Source: Planctomycetota bacterium (GTDB lineage: Bacteria; Planctomycetota; MHYJ01; JACQXL01; JACRIJ01). Taken from it: a DNA stretch of 34,597 nucleotides. The stretch spans positions 1 through 34,597 of the forward strand of contig JACRIJ010000029.1 in the NCBI GenBank assembly GCA_016220095.1, read 5' to 3'. The notes under the pieces were generated by a model that saw only the letters and a program-made list of their open reading frames with translations, made no database searches and was not told where the DNA came from. A program made the translations under genes and the position numbers. Positions 7,991-15,721 of this stretch are shown here, piece by piece (the stretch's first letter is position 1; the number at the start of each line of letters is the position of its first letter).

Positions 7991-8602
7991 ATGAAGACTG
8001 AAATAGCTGTCAAGCCCTTAGGATCGTTGGTTGTGAAAATTTTCGCAGGTGCGCCGCTTTATAGTATTGCTAAATTGTCGGTTAAAGAAGAAGGCGTTCC
8101 GCTCTTAAACATTAAGGATGTTAAAGAAGGTCGTATCGTCATTAATAATTCTTCTTTTGTTTCTTTGAATAATTTTAAGAATGCCGATCATTACCTGGTT
8201 CAATCTGGCGATGTGCTTATCACTTGTCGGGGAACACAGTTAAAAGCGGCGGTTGTTCCAGATACCCTGAAAAATGCCCTGATAACTGCTAACCTTATCG
8301 CTATTCGGCTTAATGACCGGATTTTACCAGAATTTTTAGCCGCTTATTTCCGAACAGATCCGGGGCAAAAAGATTTACTGTCTAACATTGCTTCGATATC
8401 TGCCCAGATTGTTCTGAATGTGGCGGATATTATTAAAACCAATATTCCCGTGCCGCCGCTCGTCTTGCAGGAACAAATTGTTAAATTAACGAATATTGCC
8501 GAGGAACAATACCGTCTGAATATAGAAATGGCTGATTTGAACAGAAAAATTGCCAATCAAGTGTTGATAGACATGCTTAAACCGGAGGTAACAAGTGAGT
8601 AA
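7991..8602 (+). CDS. hsdS: Type I R-M specificity subunit with a single TRD (half HsdS)
   Basis: At 203 residues this is about half the length of a normal HsdS. It has one target-recognition domain (about residues 5-155; note LITCRGTQLKAAVV) and one helical conserved region (about 160-200; VLQEQIVKLTNIAEEQYRL). Such a protein could act as a dimer and read a palindromic site, or combine with the full-length HsdS encoded downstream. The start at 7991 is the first ATG after a consensus promoter, and the region upstream in frame is the promoter itself. It overlaps hsdM by 8 bases, so expression is coupled. A phase-variable or recombination-generated half gene is an alternative reading. Confidence 0.82.
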   Translation: MKTEIAVKPLGSLVVKIFAGAPLYSIAKLSVKEEGVPLLNIKDVKEGRIVINNSSFVSLNNFKNADHYLVQSGDVLITCRGTQLKAAVVPDTLKNALITANLIAIRLNDRILPEFLAAYFRTDPGQKDLLSNIASISAQIVLNVADIIKTNIPVPPLVLQEQIVKLTNIAEEQYRLNIEMADLNRKIANQVLIDMLKPEVTSE

Positions 8603-10112
8603 ACTAACCAGTCAGGAACTTAATTCCTATTTGTGGGGCGCGGCGGATATCCTGCGCGGACAGATTGATTCGTCGGATTACAAGAATTATATTTTCGGGT
8701 TTCTCTTCTTGAAACGTCTTTCAGACGTGTTTGAAGAAGAGGCGGAAAAGATAGAAGAGCGGGAAAAAAAGCGGAAAACATCTGATGCCGAGATAAGAAA
8801 AATAGCCTGGGATGACCCCGATGAACATCAGTTTTTCGTGCCCAAACGCGCCCGCTGGTCTGAGATACGAAAAATCTCGCAGGGATTGGGTGAGTCCATA
8901 AATAAGGCCTGCGGAGCCCTTGAAGACCAGAATTCCGCCCTGGAAGGCGTGCTGGCGGACATTGATTTCAATTCCAATAAATTAGGAGATGCCAGAAACC
9001 GCGATTCCGTTCTGGGCCGGTTAGTTGGCCACTTTTCACGGATTAATCTGCGGAATTCCGAATTAGAAGAGCCTGATATGCTCGGGCGCGCATACGAGTA
9101 TCTGATTGAGAAGTTTGCCGATGATGCCGGCAAAAAAGGCGGCGAATTTTTTACTCCGGGAAAAGTCGTGCAATTGATTGTTGAACTCTTAAAACCAAAA
9201 GAAGGCATGCGTATCTGCGACCCGACCTGCGGCTCTGGCGGCATGCTCATAGAATGCGCTCATTATATTGAAAGGATGAGGGGGAATCCGAAGAATGTTT
9301 CCCTGTTCGGCCAGGAAAAAAATCTCGGCACCTGGTCAATCTGCAAGATGAACATGCTGTTGCATGACCTGCCTGATGCCAAAATTGAAAAAGGCGATAC
9401 GATTCGCGATCCGAAACTGGTTAAGGACGGTTCTTTAATGCTATTTGACAGGGTGATTGCCAATCCGCCTTTCAGTCTTAAGGATTGGGGGGGTGAAACC
9501 GCGGCAAATGACGGTTACGGCAGGTTTCGTTACGGTATTCCTCCCAAAACAAAAGGAGATTTTGCGTTCGTACAGCACATGATTGCCACGATAAACGGCA
9601 AAGGCATGGTCGGCGTAGTAATGCCGCATGGCGTTCTTTTCCGGGGCGCCTCAGAAGGCAGAATCAGACAGGCGCTTTTGGAAGAAGATTTCTTTGAAGC
9701 CGTTATCGGATTGCCCTCAAACCTGTTTTACGGTACCGGCATTCCGGCCGCAGTTTTGATATTGAACCGCAATAAACCAAAAGAGCGTAAAGACAAGGTT
9801 CTGTTTATTCATGCGGCTGAGCATTTTGAGGCCTGCAAGAATCAGAATAGGCTTAGGAAAGAAGATATTGCCCGAATTACCGAGACTTTTGATGCGTATA
9901 AAGACATTGAAAGGTTTGCCCGGGTGGTGCCGCGTGAGGAAATCAAGGGAAATGATTATAATCTCAACATCAGCCGCTATGTGGATATCACGGAACCGGA
10001 GCCGCGGATAGACGTCAGGGAGACGCTGGCAAAACTGCGGGCATTGGAAAAAGAACGGGATACGGCCAAAAAAGAAATGGACAGGTGTTTAAGGGAATTG
10101 GGTTATGAATAA
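8595..10112 (+). CDS. hsdM: Type I restriction-modification DNA N6-adenine methyltransferase (HsdM)
   Basis: This 505-residue modification subunit methylates adenine in host DNA and is also a core part of the restriction complex. The N-terminal HsdM_N helical domain contains LWGAADILRG and FGFLFLKRLSDVFEE. SAM-binding motif I is DPTCGSGGM (209-217) and the catalytic motif IV is NPPF (290-293). The C-terminal helices (about 470-505) probably contact HsdS. It starts with GTG at 8595, overlapping the half hsdS. GGAGG at 8584-8588 sits 6 bases upstream and decides the start. All catalytic elements are intact, so it should be active. A G7 run lies within it at 9487-9493. Confidence 0.93.
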   Translation: MSKLTSQELNSYLWGAADILRGQIDSSDYKNYIFGFLFLKRLSDVFEEEAEKIEEREKKRKTSDAEIRKIAWDDPDEHQFFVPKRARWSEIRKISQGLGESINKACGALEDQNSALEGVLADIDFNSNKLGDARNRDSVLGRLVGHFSRINLRNSELEEPDMLGRAYEYLIEKFADDAGKKGGEFFTPGKVVQLIVELLKPKEGMRICDPTCGSGGMLIECAHYIERMRGNPKNVSLFGQEKNLGTWSICKMNMLLHDLPDAKIEKGDTIRDPKLVKDGSLMLFDRVIANPPFSLKDWGGETAANDGYGRFRYGIPPKTKGDFAFVQHMIATINGKGMVGVVMPHGVLFRGASEGRIRQALLEEDFFEAVIGLPSNLFYGTGIPAAVLILNRNKPKERKDKVLFIHAAEHFEACKNQNRLRKEDIARITETFDAYKDIERFARVVPREEIKGNDYNLNISRYVDITEPEPRIDVRETLAKLRALEKERDTAKKEMDRCLRELGYE

Positions 10113-10254
10113 CAAGGCAATAATGACGATTACGTCGGATTTGATAGATAAAAAGATATATTTAATTCGCGGGCAGAAGGTAATGCTTGACCGGGATCTG
10201 GCAGATTTATACGGGGTTGAAACAAAACATCTTAAAAGACAAGAGGAGGATTAG
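10105..10254 (+). pseudogene. Truncated ORF6N-domain protein (remnant)
   Basis: This 49-codon frame overlaps the end of hsdM. It contains KKIYLIRGQKVMLDRDLADL, which continues YGVET; this is the beginning of the ORF6N domain found in phage-type antirepressors and in many type I restriction operons. After GVETKHL the sequence leaves the family consensus and stops at 10252. The last codons (RQEED) are written by the Shine-Dalgarno sequence of the next gene. Family members usually run on for 100 or more residues, so this is a deletion remnant. A short functional peptide cannot be excluded. Confidence 0.68.
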
Positions 10255-10257
10255 GTA

Positions 10258-11295
10258 ATGTTTAAGCCAAATTTCCGTTATACCAATAAAATGGTTCGCT
10301 TGCTCACCCGGATCTCTTCGGCCAAGGAAGTAATTCTTAATTCGCCTTTGATACCAATGTGGGAAATTTCCCTAAGGAAGCAGTCTATCATTTGTAGCGC
10401 TCATTCTTCAACCAGCATAGAAGGCAATAAATTATCCCTGGAACAGGTGAGCGACCTGGCGCAGGGCAGGAAGATTATGGCTACGCGCAAAGACAAACAG
10501 GAGGTTTTGAATTACCTGAATGCCCTGGAAAACATTGCCGATTTGTCCAAAGGAAACTCTTTCAACCCGGATGATATTCTATATATTCATCGGCTGGTGA
10601 CCAGGGGAACATTGGATAACCCGGCGGATTGCGGCGCCTACCGCACCCGGTATGTCGTGGTGGCAAACCGGCTTACCGGGGAAATTACTTTCCGTCCGCC
10701 GGAGAACAAAGAAGTTCCAGGATTAACCAAAATACTGATTAATTGGCTGAACTCTTCCGAGGCGCAGGAACTTGACCCGATTATGGAAGCCGGCATCGCT
10801 CACTATGAATTTGTCCGGATTCATCCCTTTATTGACGGGAATGGCCGGACGGCGCGGGTATTGGCCGCTCTGATTCTCTATAAGAGGGGATTTGACTCCA
10901 AGCAATTCTTTTGCCTGGATGATTATTATGATTCCGACAGGCCCGCTTACTACGCCGCCTTGCGAAAGGTTAATCAAAATACCGGAGATTTGACCGAATG
11001 GCTGGAATATTTCATTGAAGGTGTGATGGCGAGCATAGAATCCGTCAAGCAGAGAATCCTGAAACTCAGTGGTGAGCGGTTAAGGAAAAGTAAGCAGGGA
11101 CAGATTGCTCTGACCGAGCGGCAGATGCGCATCGTGGAATTCATTAACCAGAATAATAGGATTACCAATCGCGATGTCCGGACAATGTTCAAGATATCCG
11201 ACCGCGCCGCCTTAAAGGAAATCAGGAAGCTGGTAGATTTAACCGTTATCAAACCCGAAGGCAAGGGACGAAGTTTATGTTATGTTCTTGCCTGA
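10258..11295 (+). CDS. Fic-family AMPylase-like protein with C-terminal winged helix
   Basis: This 345-residue Fic protein would transfer AMP (or another nucleotide moiety) from a nucleotide to target hydroxyl groups. The catalytic motif HPFIDGNGRTAR (189-200) is complete, including the key His189. The N-terminal inhibitory motif S51-T-S-I-E55-G56 fits (S/T)xxxE(G/N), so activity is probably self-restrained. Residues about 280-345 form a winged-helix DNA-binding domain (LTERQMRIVEFI, ITNRDVRTMFKIS), as in class II Fic-HTH proteins common in restriction operons. GAGGAGGA, 7-8 bases before ATG, lies inside the ORF6N remnant. It sits between hsdM and hsdS and may regulate the locus or act as a toxin-like effector; its target is unknown. 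Confidence 0.88.
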   Translation: MFKPNFRYTNKMVRLLTRISSAKEVILNSPLIPMWEISLRKQSIICSAHSSTSIEGNKLSLEQVSDLAQGRKIMATRKDKQEVLNYLNALENIADLSKGNSFNPDDILYIHRLVTRGTLDNPADCGAYRTRYVVVANRLTGEITFRPPENKEVPGLTKILINWLNSSEAQELDPIMEAGIAHYEFVRIHPFIDGNGRTARVLAALILYKRGFDSKQFFCLDDYYDSDRPAYYAALRKVNQNTGDLTEWLEYFIEGVMASIESVKQRILKLSGERLRKSKQGQIALTERQMRIVEFINQNNRITNRDVRTMFKISDRAALKEIRKLVDLTVIKPEGKGRSLCYVLA

Positions 11296-11306
11296 CCGGG
11301 GTTGCC

Positions 11307-11354
11307 GGTTCGGGATTAGGTTCGGGATTAGGTTCGGGATTAGGTTCGGGATTA
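11307..11354. repeat. Four exact copies of a 12-bp tandem repeat
   Basis: GGTTCGGGATTA is repeated four times without change at 11307-11354, starting 12 bases after the Fic stop codon. Read in one frame it would encode Gly-Ser-Gly-Leu units, but the preceding TGA keeps it untranslated in the Fic frame. Perfect short tandem repeats change copy number easily, so the length between fic and hsdS may vary among strains. Confidence 0.9.
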
Positions 11355-11393
11355 GGTTATTGATTGCCCGGATGTTAAATAAAGCAAGTTATA

Positions 11394-11410
11394 CCACTTG
11401 ATATAAGTGG
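11394..11410. promoter_or_regulatory. Inverted repeat just upstream of hsdS
   Basis: CCACTT (11394-11399) and AAGTGG (11405-11410) flank GATAT, ending 15 bases before the hsdS start. It could be an operator or a weak hairpin affecting translation. There is no Shine-Dalgarno sequence before the hsdS ATG. Confidence 0.35.
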
Positions 11411-11425
11411 ATTAAGTTATAAATT

Positions 11426-12700
11426 ATGAAAATAAAAACCCTTAAAGCCAGCCAAAAGACCAAGCGAACCCCCATCGGCGAAATACCGGTGGATTGGGCG
11501 GTGATTAATCTTGGTAAGTATATAAAAGAGGTTTCGCAGAGAAATAGCGAAAACGGCAAACCTGTTACTGTTTTAAGCGTTACAAATAGCCAGGGTTTTG
11601 TTAGCTCGGAAAAATACTTTGACAAGCAGGTGTACAGCAAAGATTTGAGTAATTATAAAGTAATTCAAAAAGGACAGTTCGCCTATAATCCATCTCGTAT
11701 TAATGTTGGCTCTATTGCGAGATTAAAGGCTTACGACAAAGGATTATTGAGTCCGATGTATGTTGTTTTTGAGGCGGCACAAGAACTTGATTGTGACTTT
11801 ATGGAATATTGGATTTCAAGCCAATATTTCAGAAATATGGTTAAAGCGAATACTCAAGGGACAGTTCGTAACGCCGTTAGTTTTTCGGCGTTAGCAGAAT
11901 TCTTATTAAGATATCCATCGCTTTCCGAACAGAAGAAGATTGCGGAGATTCTGGCCTCCGTGGACGCGGTGATAGACCTGACCCGGGCAGTGATAGACCA
12001 GACCAAGACCGTAAAGAAAGGGTTGATGCAGGAACTCCTGACCCGCGGCATCCCGGGCCGGCATAAGCGCTTCAAAAAGACCGAACTCGGCATGATTCCG
12101 GAAGAGTGGGAGGTAACTAAACTACAAAATATTTGCTTAAGAATTCAAGATGGCACACACTTTTCACCTAAAAGCAAAACTGGGTCTCGAATGTATATAA
12201 CATCAAAAAACATTCGGATGGGACATATGGATTTTAATAATGTATCTTTTATATCTGAAAAAGAACATTCTGAAATATATAAAAGATGCCCTGTAAAACA
12301 CGGAGATATTCTCCTAACGAAAGATGGTGCCCAAGCGGGTAATTTAGCTGTTAACACATTGGAAGAGGAATTTAGTTTGCTTTCAAGCGTTGTTATGATA
12401 AGACCAAATACAAATAAAGTATTATCTCATTATATTTTTCATTTCTACTCAGGTAATTTTGGTCAGGATTTAATTTCAAATGAAATATCAGGCCAAGCAA
12501 TTACAAGGCTTACGCTTGATAAAGTAAAAAACTTGCCTGTAATTATACCGACGCTACATGAACAGTCAATTATGACAAGTGTTTTTAACTTTTTAGATAA
12601 GAATATGGAGAGAAATAGAATGATTTTGGAAGAATTAAATAGAGTAAAATCCGCCCTGATGCAGGTTTTGTTATCTGGGCAAGTTAGAGTGAGGATATAA
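11426..12700 (+). CDS. hsdS: Type I R-M specificity subunit HsdS (two TRDs)
   Basis: This 424-residue DNA-recognition subunit directs HsdM and HsdR to a bipartite site. TRD1 covers about residues 15-160, the central conserved helical region about 166-230 (LSEQKKIAEILASVDAVIDL, then GIPGRHKRFKKTELG), TRD2 about 230-375, and the distal conserved region about 378-424 (LHEQSIMTSVFNFLDKN, ALMQVLLSGQ). The two TRD segments are visibly more AT-rich than the conserved region between them, which suggests they were exchanged by recombination. The ATG at 11426 has no clear ribosome site and lies after a tandem repeat and an inverted repeat. It is the second specificity gene here, beside the half gene at 7991. 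Confidence 0.92.
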   Translation: MKIKTLKASQKTKRTPIGEIPVDWAVINLGKYIKEVSQRNSENGKPVTVLSVTNSQGFVSSEKYFDKQVYSKDLSNYKVIQKGQFAYNPSRINVGSIARLKAYDKGLLSPMYVVFEAAQELDCDFMEYWISSQYFRNMVKANTQGTVRNAVSFSALAEFLLRYPSLSEQKKIAEILASVDAVIDLTRAVIDQTKTVKKGLMQELLTRGIPGRHKRFKKTELGMIPEEWEVTKLQNICLRIQDGTHFSPKSKTGSRMYITSKNIRMGHMDFNNVSFISEKEHSEIYKRCPVKHGDILLTKDGAQAGNLAVNTLEEEFSLLSSVVMIRPNTNKVLSHYIFHFYSGNFGQDLISNEISGQAITRLTLDKVKNLPVIIPTLHEQSIMTSVFNFLDKNMERNRMILEELNRVKSALMQVLLSGQVRVRI

Positions 12701-12702
12701 AA

Positions 12703-13149
12703 ATGAAAGTAAAGAAATTAGAATTACAAAATTTTAAGCGTTTTGATAAATTAACAATCGATTTTTGTAATAATCTTTATAAATTAATAGTTCTCGTAGG
12801 GCCGAATGGTTGTGGTAAGAGTTCTGTATTCGACGCGTTTGAACAGGTGGGGGGACGTGCTAAAATAAATTGCAATTCAGATGACAGTTATTTAAGAAGA
12901 AAACAAGGTATTGATTGGCATCCCGAAATTTATACGGACCGAGGAACATTTACCAAACATAACACCCCGCCTCCAAAAAAATTTTGCTATTTACGTTCCG
13001 CTTATAGAGTTGATGCTGATTTTGCAATACAAAATATTCAGCAAAAGGAAGAAATTCTGAATGATTCTATACGTTCTAAAAGGATGATAGATGTAACACA
13101 AGAAACAGCGATATACGGGAAACTTAAAAGTGATATAGGAATAAAATGA
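12703..13149 (+). CDS. Truncated AAA/SMC-like ATPase, N-terminal part only
   Basis: The 148 residues begin like RecF/SMC-type AAA ATPases: MKVKKLELQNFKRF, then Walker A GPNGCGKSS near residues 33-41, then an FCYLRSAYRVDADFAI segment found in such proteins. Normal family members run to several hundred residues with a signature motif and Walker B near the C-terminus, and both are absent. The frame ends by ATGA overlap with the next gene, as if an internal or 3' deletion left a neatly coupled stub. GAGG lies about 9 bases before the ATG. Either it is a decaying gene, or a short ATP-binding partner of the following proteins. The DNA is AT-rich, like the rest of this cargo. Confidence 0.7.
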   Translation: MKVKKLELQNFKRFDKLTIDFCNNLYKLIVLVGPNGCGKSSVFDAFEQVGGRAKINCNSDDSYLRRKQGIDWHPEIYTDRGTFTKHNTPPPKKFCYLRSAYRVDADFAIQNIQQKEEILNDSIRSKRMIDVTQETAIYGKLKSDIGIK

Positions 13150-14261
13150 ACATAGGACGTAATGATAAATGCCCTTGCGGCAGTGGTAATAAATACAAAA
13201 AGTGTTGTATGGTTAAAAGCACTAAATTCAATTTAAACGATCAAGATAGAACTGTTTTTCAGCTACCCGAATCACCAGAGCCCAATATACAGTTATGTAA
13301 TAATGCAATTCATAAAGGATATCGTTTTCGTGCAGTTGGAAGTAAAGTATATACTCGTCCCATTAATGAAACTTTTCACGAGTTTATTATTGGTTGTTAT
13401 CTTCTCGGTCTCTATGGCGAAAAATGGCGTCAGGAACAGATGAAATTGGCCGAAAACAAGCGTCATGTTTTGATAGAATGGGTTAATTCTTGGAGAGAAT
13501 TTAAGAGTTCACTGCATGATGACAAGCATAAAATAAAAGAGCATTTATATGCCGCACCGCCATCAGGAAAAGTAAAAGCATTAATGCAATTCGCCTATGA
13601 TATTTTCTGCCTTGAGGCAATCAATAAGTTGCCGGATTTTTGGAAAGCCAGAATTAAGAATAACAAAGAATTCCAGGGAGCCAGATATGAGATTGCGGTT
13701 GCGGCAATTTTGGCAAGAGCCGGTTTTGAGATAACTTTTCTGGATGAACAAGCCATTAAAACGAAGCATTGCGAAATGTTTGCAAAACACAAAAAAATAC
13801 CTGAGGAAATTGCCGTTGAGGTCAAGAGTCGTCACAGAAAAGGCGTTCTTAACGAAAATGGTGCTATGTCTGACATTGAAACAACTAAAGGCGATGTAGA
13901 AAAATTAATAAAAGATGCGTGCAGTCAAAAACCGGGGAATGTGCCTTTTTTTATTTTTGTAGATGTAAATGTAAATCCTATTATTGAACAATTGCCTTTG
14001 AAAGAAAAACAGTGGGTTAAGGATGTAAAGACAATGCTCAGCAGATATGGAGAACCAACTTCCGAAAAACCCACGCCTTTTAATAGTTTGATATTTACTA
14101 ATTTCGCCTATTATTATGGAGGAGAATTGGAAGAAGCTCCTTCGGGCGAAGTTTACATGGAAAATTCACCTTTTCCGGAAGTTCAATGCAGCCATCCAGA
14201 GATATTTGATGAAATCTGGAAAAGTTTGACGATGTATGCTGAAATACCTAATGAAGTGTAA
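13146..14261 (+). CDS. SEC-C zinc motif protein with a probable PD-(D/E)XK nuclease fold
   Basis: This 371-residue protein begins with a SEC-C zinc-binding motif (C9, C11, C20, C21 in RNDKCPCGSGNKYKKCC). From about residue 175 it has a pattern like restriction-endonuclease-fold proteins: helix ARYEIAVAAILARAGFEI with E182, an acidic position E210 where the fold usually has Asp, and the strand IAVEVK with E225 and K227. The C-terminal part (about 245-371) has strands such as VPFFIFVDVNVN but no family I recognise. A nuclease role in defence is an inference from the ExK motif and the island context. It overlaps the ATPase stub by ATGA. Confidence 0.68.
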   Translation: MNIGRNDKCPCGSGNKYKKCCMVKSTKFNLNDQDRTVFQLPESPEPNIQLCNNAIHKGYRFRAVGSKVYTRPINETFHEFIIGCYLLGLYGEKWRQEQMKLAENKRHVLIEWVNSWREFKSSLHDDKHKIKEHLYAAPPSGKVKALMQFAYDIFCLEAINKLPDFWKARIKNNKEFQGARYEIAVAAILARAGFEITFLDEQAIKTKHCEMFAKHKKIPEEIAVEVKSRHRKGVLNENGAMSDIETTKGDVEKLIKDACSQKPGNVPFFIFVDVNVNPIIEQLPLKEKQWVKDVKTMLSRYGEPTSEKPTPFNSLIFTNFAYYYGGELEEAPSGEVYMENSPFPEVQCSHPEIFDEIWKSLTMYAEIPNEV

Positions 14262-14275
14262 TTAAGGAACTTAAT

Positions 14276-14977
14276 ATGGCAGAAGATTTTAATGAAATTG
14301 CGGAAATAGTTAAAAACCGAGATTTAGAGCAGTTTGTTGGAATCAGAGAAAACGAATTTTTTGAAGCAAAAGGGAAAAACCCATACGATTTGGATAACGA
14401 ATCAGGCAGATTTGAATTGGCAAAAGATGCTTCAGCGTTCGCAAACGGGAAAGGCGGCTACATTATCATAGGTCTTGATCATGATCACGCTCCTGATGAA
14501 AAAACAGATATAATTAAAAAATTAGAATTGTTAGAGCGTGAACACTTTAGTATCAATAAATATAAAGGCGTATTGAAAGAATATATCTACCCTGAAATTG
14601 ATGGCTTAGAAGTAAATTTTGTGGTAGATAATAAAGAGAATGGATTAGGAATTGGTTGTATTTTTATACCGGCGCAAAAGGAAGAAAAAAAATATTTTTT
14701 TATAAAAAAGATTTGGAAAAACGAAAAAATTCAGGAAATAGTGTTTGGTATTTCGCGACGTCTTGGAAGTTCTTGCGACCCCTTGGATGCTACTCAATTG
14801 CATCACCAGATGCGATTTGGAATGAGCGCAATCGCTGAAAGACTGTCCAATATTGAATACTTGTTGGAGACAGTAATATCGAAAAACAAGCAAACAGAAG
14901 AACGCGAATCAGAACAAAAAAACGAACATCTGAAATTGTTATCAAAAAGAATTAGGGAAATTGAAGAGGAGAATTGA
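14276..14977 (+). CDS. Schlafen AlbA_2-domain protein
   Basis: This 233-residue protein has an N-terminal AlbA_2 (Schlafen-type) domain: ENEFFEAKGK (residues 25-34) followed by LAKDASAFANGKGGYIIIGL (48-67), the characteristic E-x-K and AFAN-GG-IIIG signature. This domain binds nucleic acid or ATP in prokaryotic regulators and cleaves RNA in some Schlafen proteins. The C-terminal 50 residues (SNIEYLLETVI, then KRIREIEEEN) look coiled-coil, suggesting oligomerisation. The ribosome site AAGGA lies about 8 bases before ATG. It is in the AT-rich cargo block and is followed closely by the next gene, probably as a pair. Confidence 0.78.
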   Translation: MAEDFNEIAEIVKNRDLEQFVGIRENEFFEAKGKNPYDLDNESGRFELAKDASAFANGKGGYIIIGLDHDHAPDEKTDIIKKLELLEREHFSINKYKGVLKEYIYPEIDGLEVNFVVDNKENGLGIGCIFIPAQKEEKKYFFIKKIWKNEKIQEIVFGISRRLGSSCDPLDATQLHHQMRFGMSAIAERLSNIEYLLETVISKNKQTEERESEQKNEHLKLLSKRIREIEEEN

Positions 14978-14979
14978 TT

Positions 14980-15693
14980 ATGCCAACACCTTTTTATATT
15001 ATTGCGGCAACTCCACAGAAACCATTGCAATTCGAAAACTTTTTTGATTCTGGAAAATGTCCAGTTGTTGAGTTGGTAAAAAATCCGCCATCATTGCGCA
15101 GAATGGGTTGGGATTTGGTTACGTTAGATACGCCAAGAATTTTGAAAGGGGAATGCTGGGAGGTTAATAATGCCGAAAGAAAGCGCATACGTCTGTATAA
15201 AGACGGTACGGTTATTTTTCGCGCGGCGGCTGATGATTCTTTTCTCGGTCTGGGACGCGAGAACCACATTCAACCATATCCCAGCTTAAATGCTCTTGCT
15301 TTAGTTGAAGTAACCTATAATTTTGTTAAGTTTTATAGTTCAATTATTATGAAAGGCAACAAAACTCACGTAAATTCTTTGCCGATAACATTTCAAATAA
15401 AATTAATTAATCTGACCCCCAATATATCAAGGATTTTTAGCGTGTATTTAAATAGCTCAGAAGCAGTTTGGGATATCCATCATAAAACAAATATCGCACC
15501 AGAAACTCAAATGCAAAAAGAGTTAACACTGCCTATTCCCCCGATTTCGCCACCTGTGGAAGAAATAGCATATAAAATAATTGAAATAGTGTTTACATGG
15601 TTTGGAATACCAGCTAATGATATTCCTTACACAATTACCAATGTAGCAGAAGAGAAATGCATTGACATAAACAAAATTACACGCACCCATTGA
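14980..15693 (+). CDS. Protein of unknown function in the restriction island
   Basis: This protein of about 237 residues resembles no family I recognise. It begins PTPFYIIAATPQKPLQFENF, has mixed alpha/beta character, no signal peptide and no membrane segment, and includes a proline-rich stretch (PIPPISPPVEEI) near residues 184-195. The ATG at 14980 was chosen because GAGGAG ends 9 bases upstream; a TTG at 14974 would overlap the previous stop. The tight linkage to the AlbA_2 gene (2 bases after its stop) suggests a functional pair, with this protein as possible sensor or partner. That is inference from position only. Confidence 0.75.
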   Translation: MPTPFYIIAATPQKPLQFENFFDSGKCPVVELVKNPPSLRRMGWDLVTLDTPRILKGECWEVNNAERKRIRLYKDGTVIFRAAADDSFLGLGRENHIQPYPSLNALALVEVTYNFVKFYSSIIMKGNKTHVNSLPITFQIKLINLTPNISRIFSVYLNSSEAVWDIHHKTNIAPETQMQKELTLPIPPISPPVEEIAYKIIEIVFTWFGIPANDIPYTITNVAEEKCIDINKITRTH

Positions 15694-15721
15694 GAACGTA
15701 TAAAAGAAAAGGATTTAAGAA

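Noticed and set aside
9487-9493. G7 run in hsdM as a phase-variation site
   Set aside because: Seven bases is short for frequent slippage and it lies mid-gene between motifs; kept only as a note beside the much stronger G10 at 34210.
11307-11354. Tandem repeats as a CRISPR array
   Set aside because: Units are 12 bp with no spacers and no cas genes are nearby.
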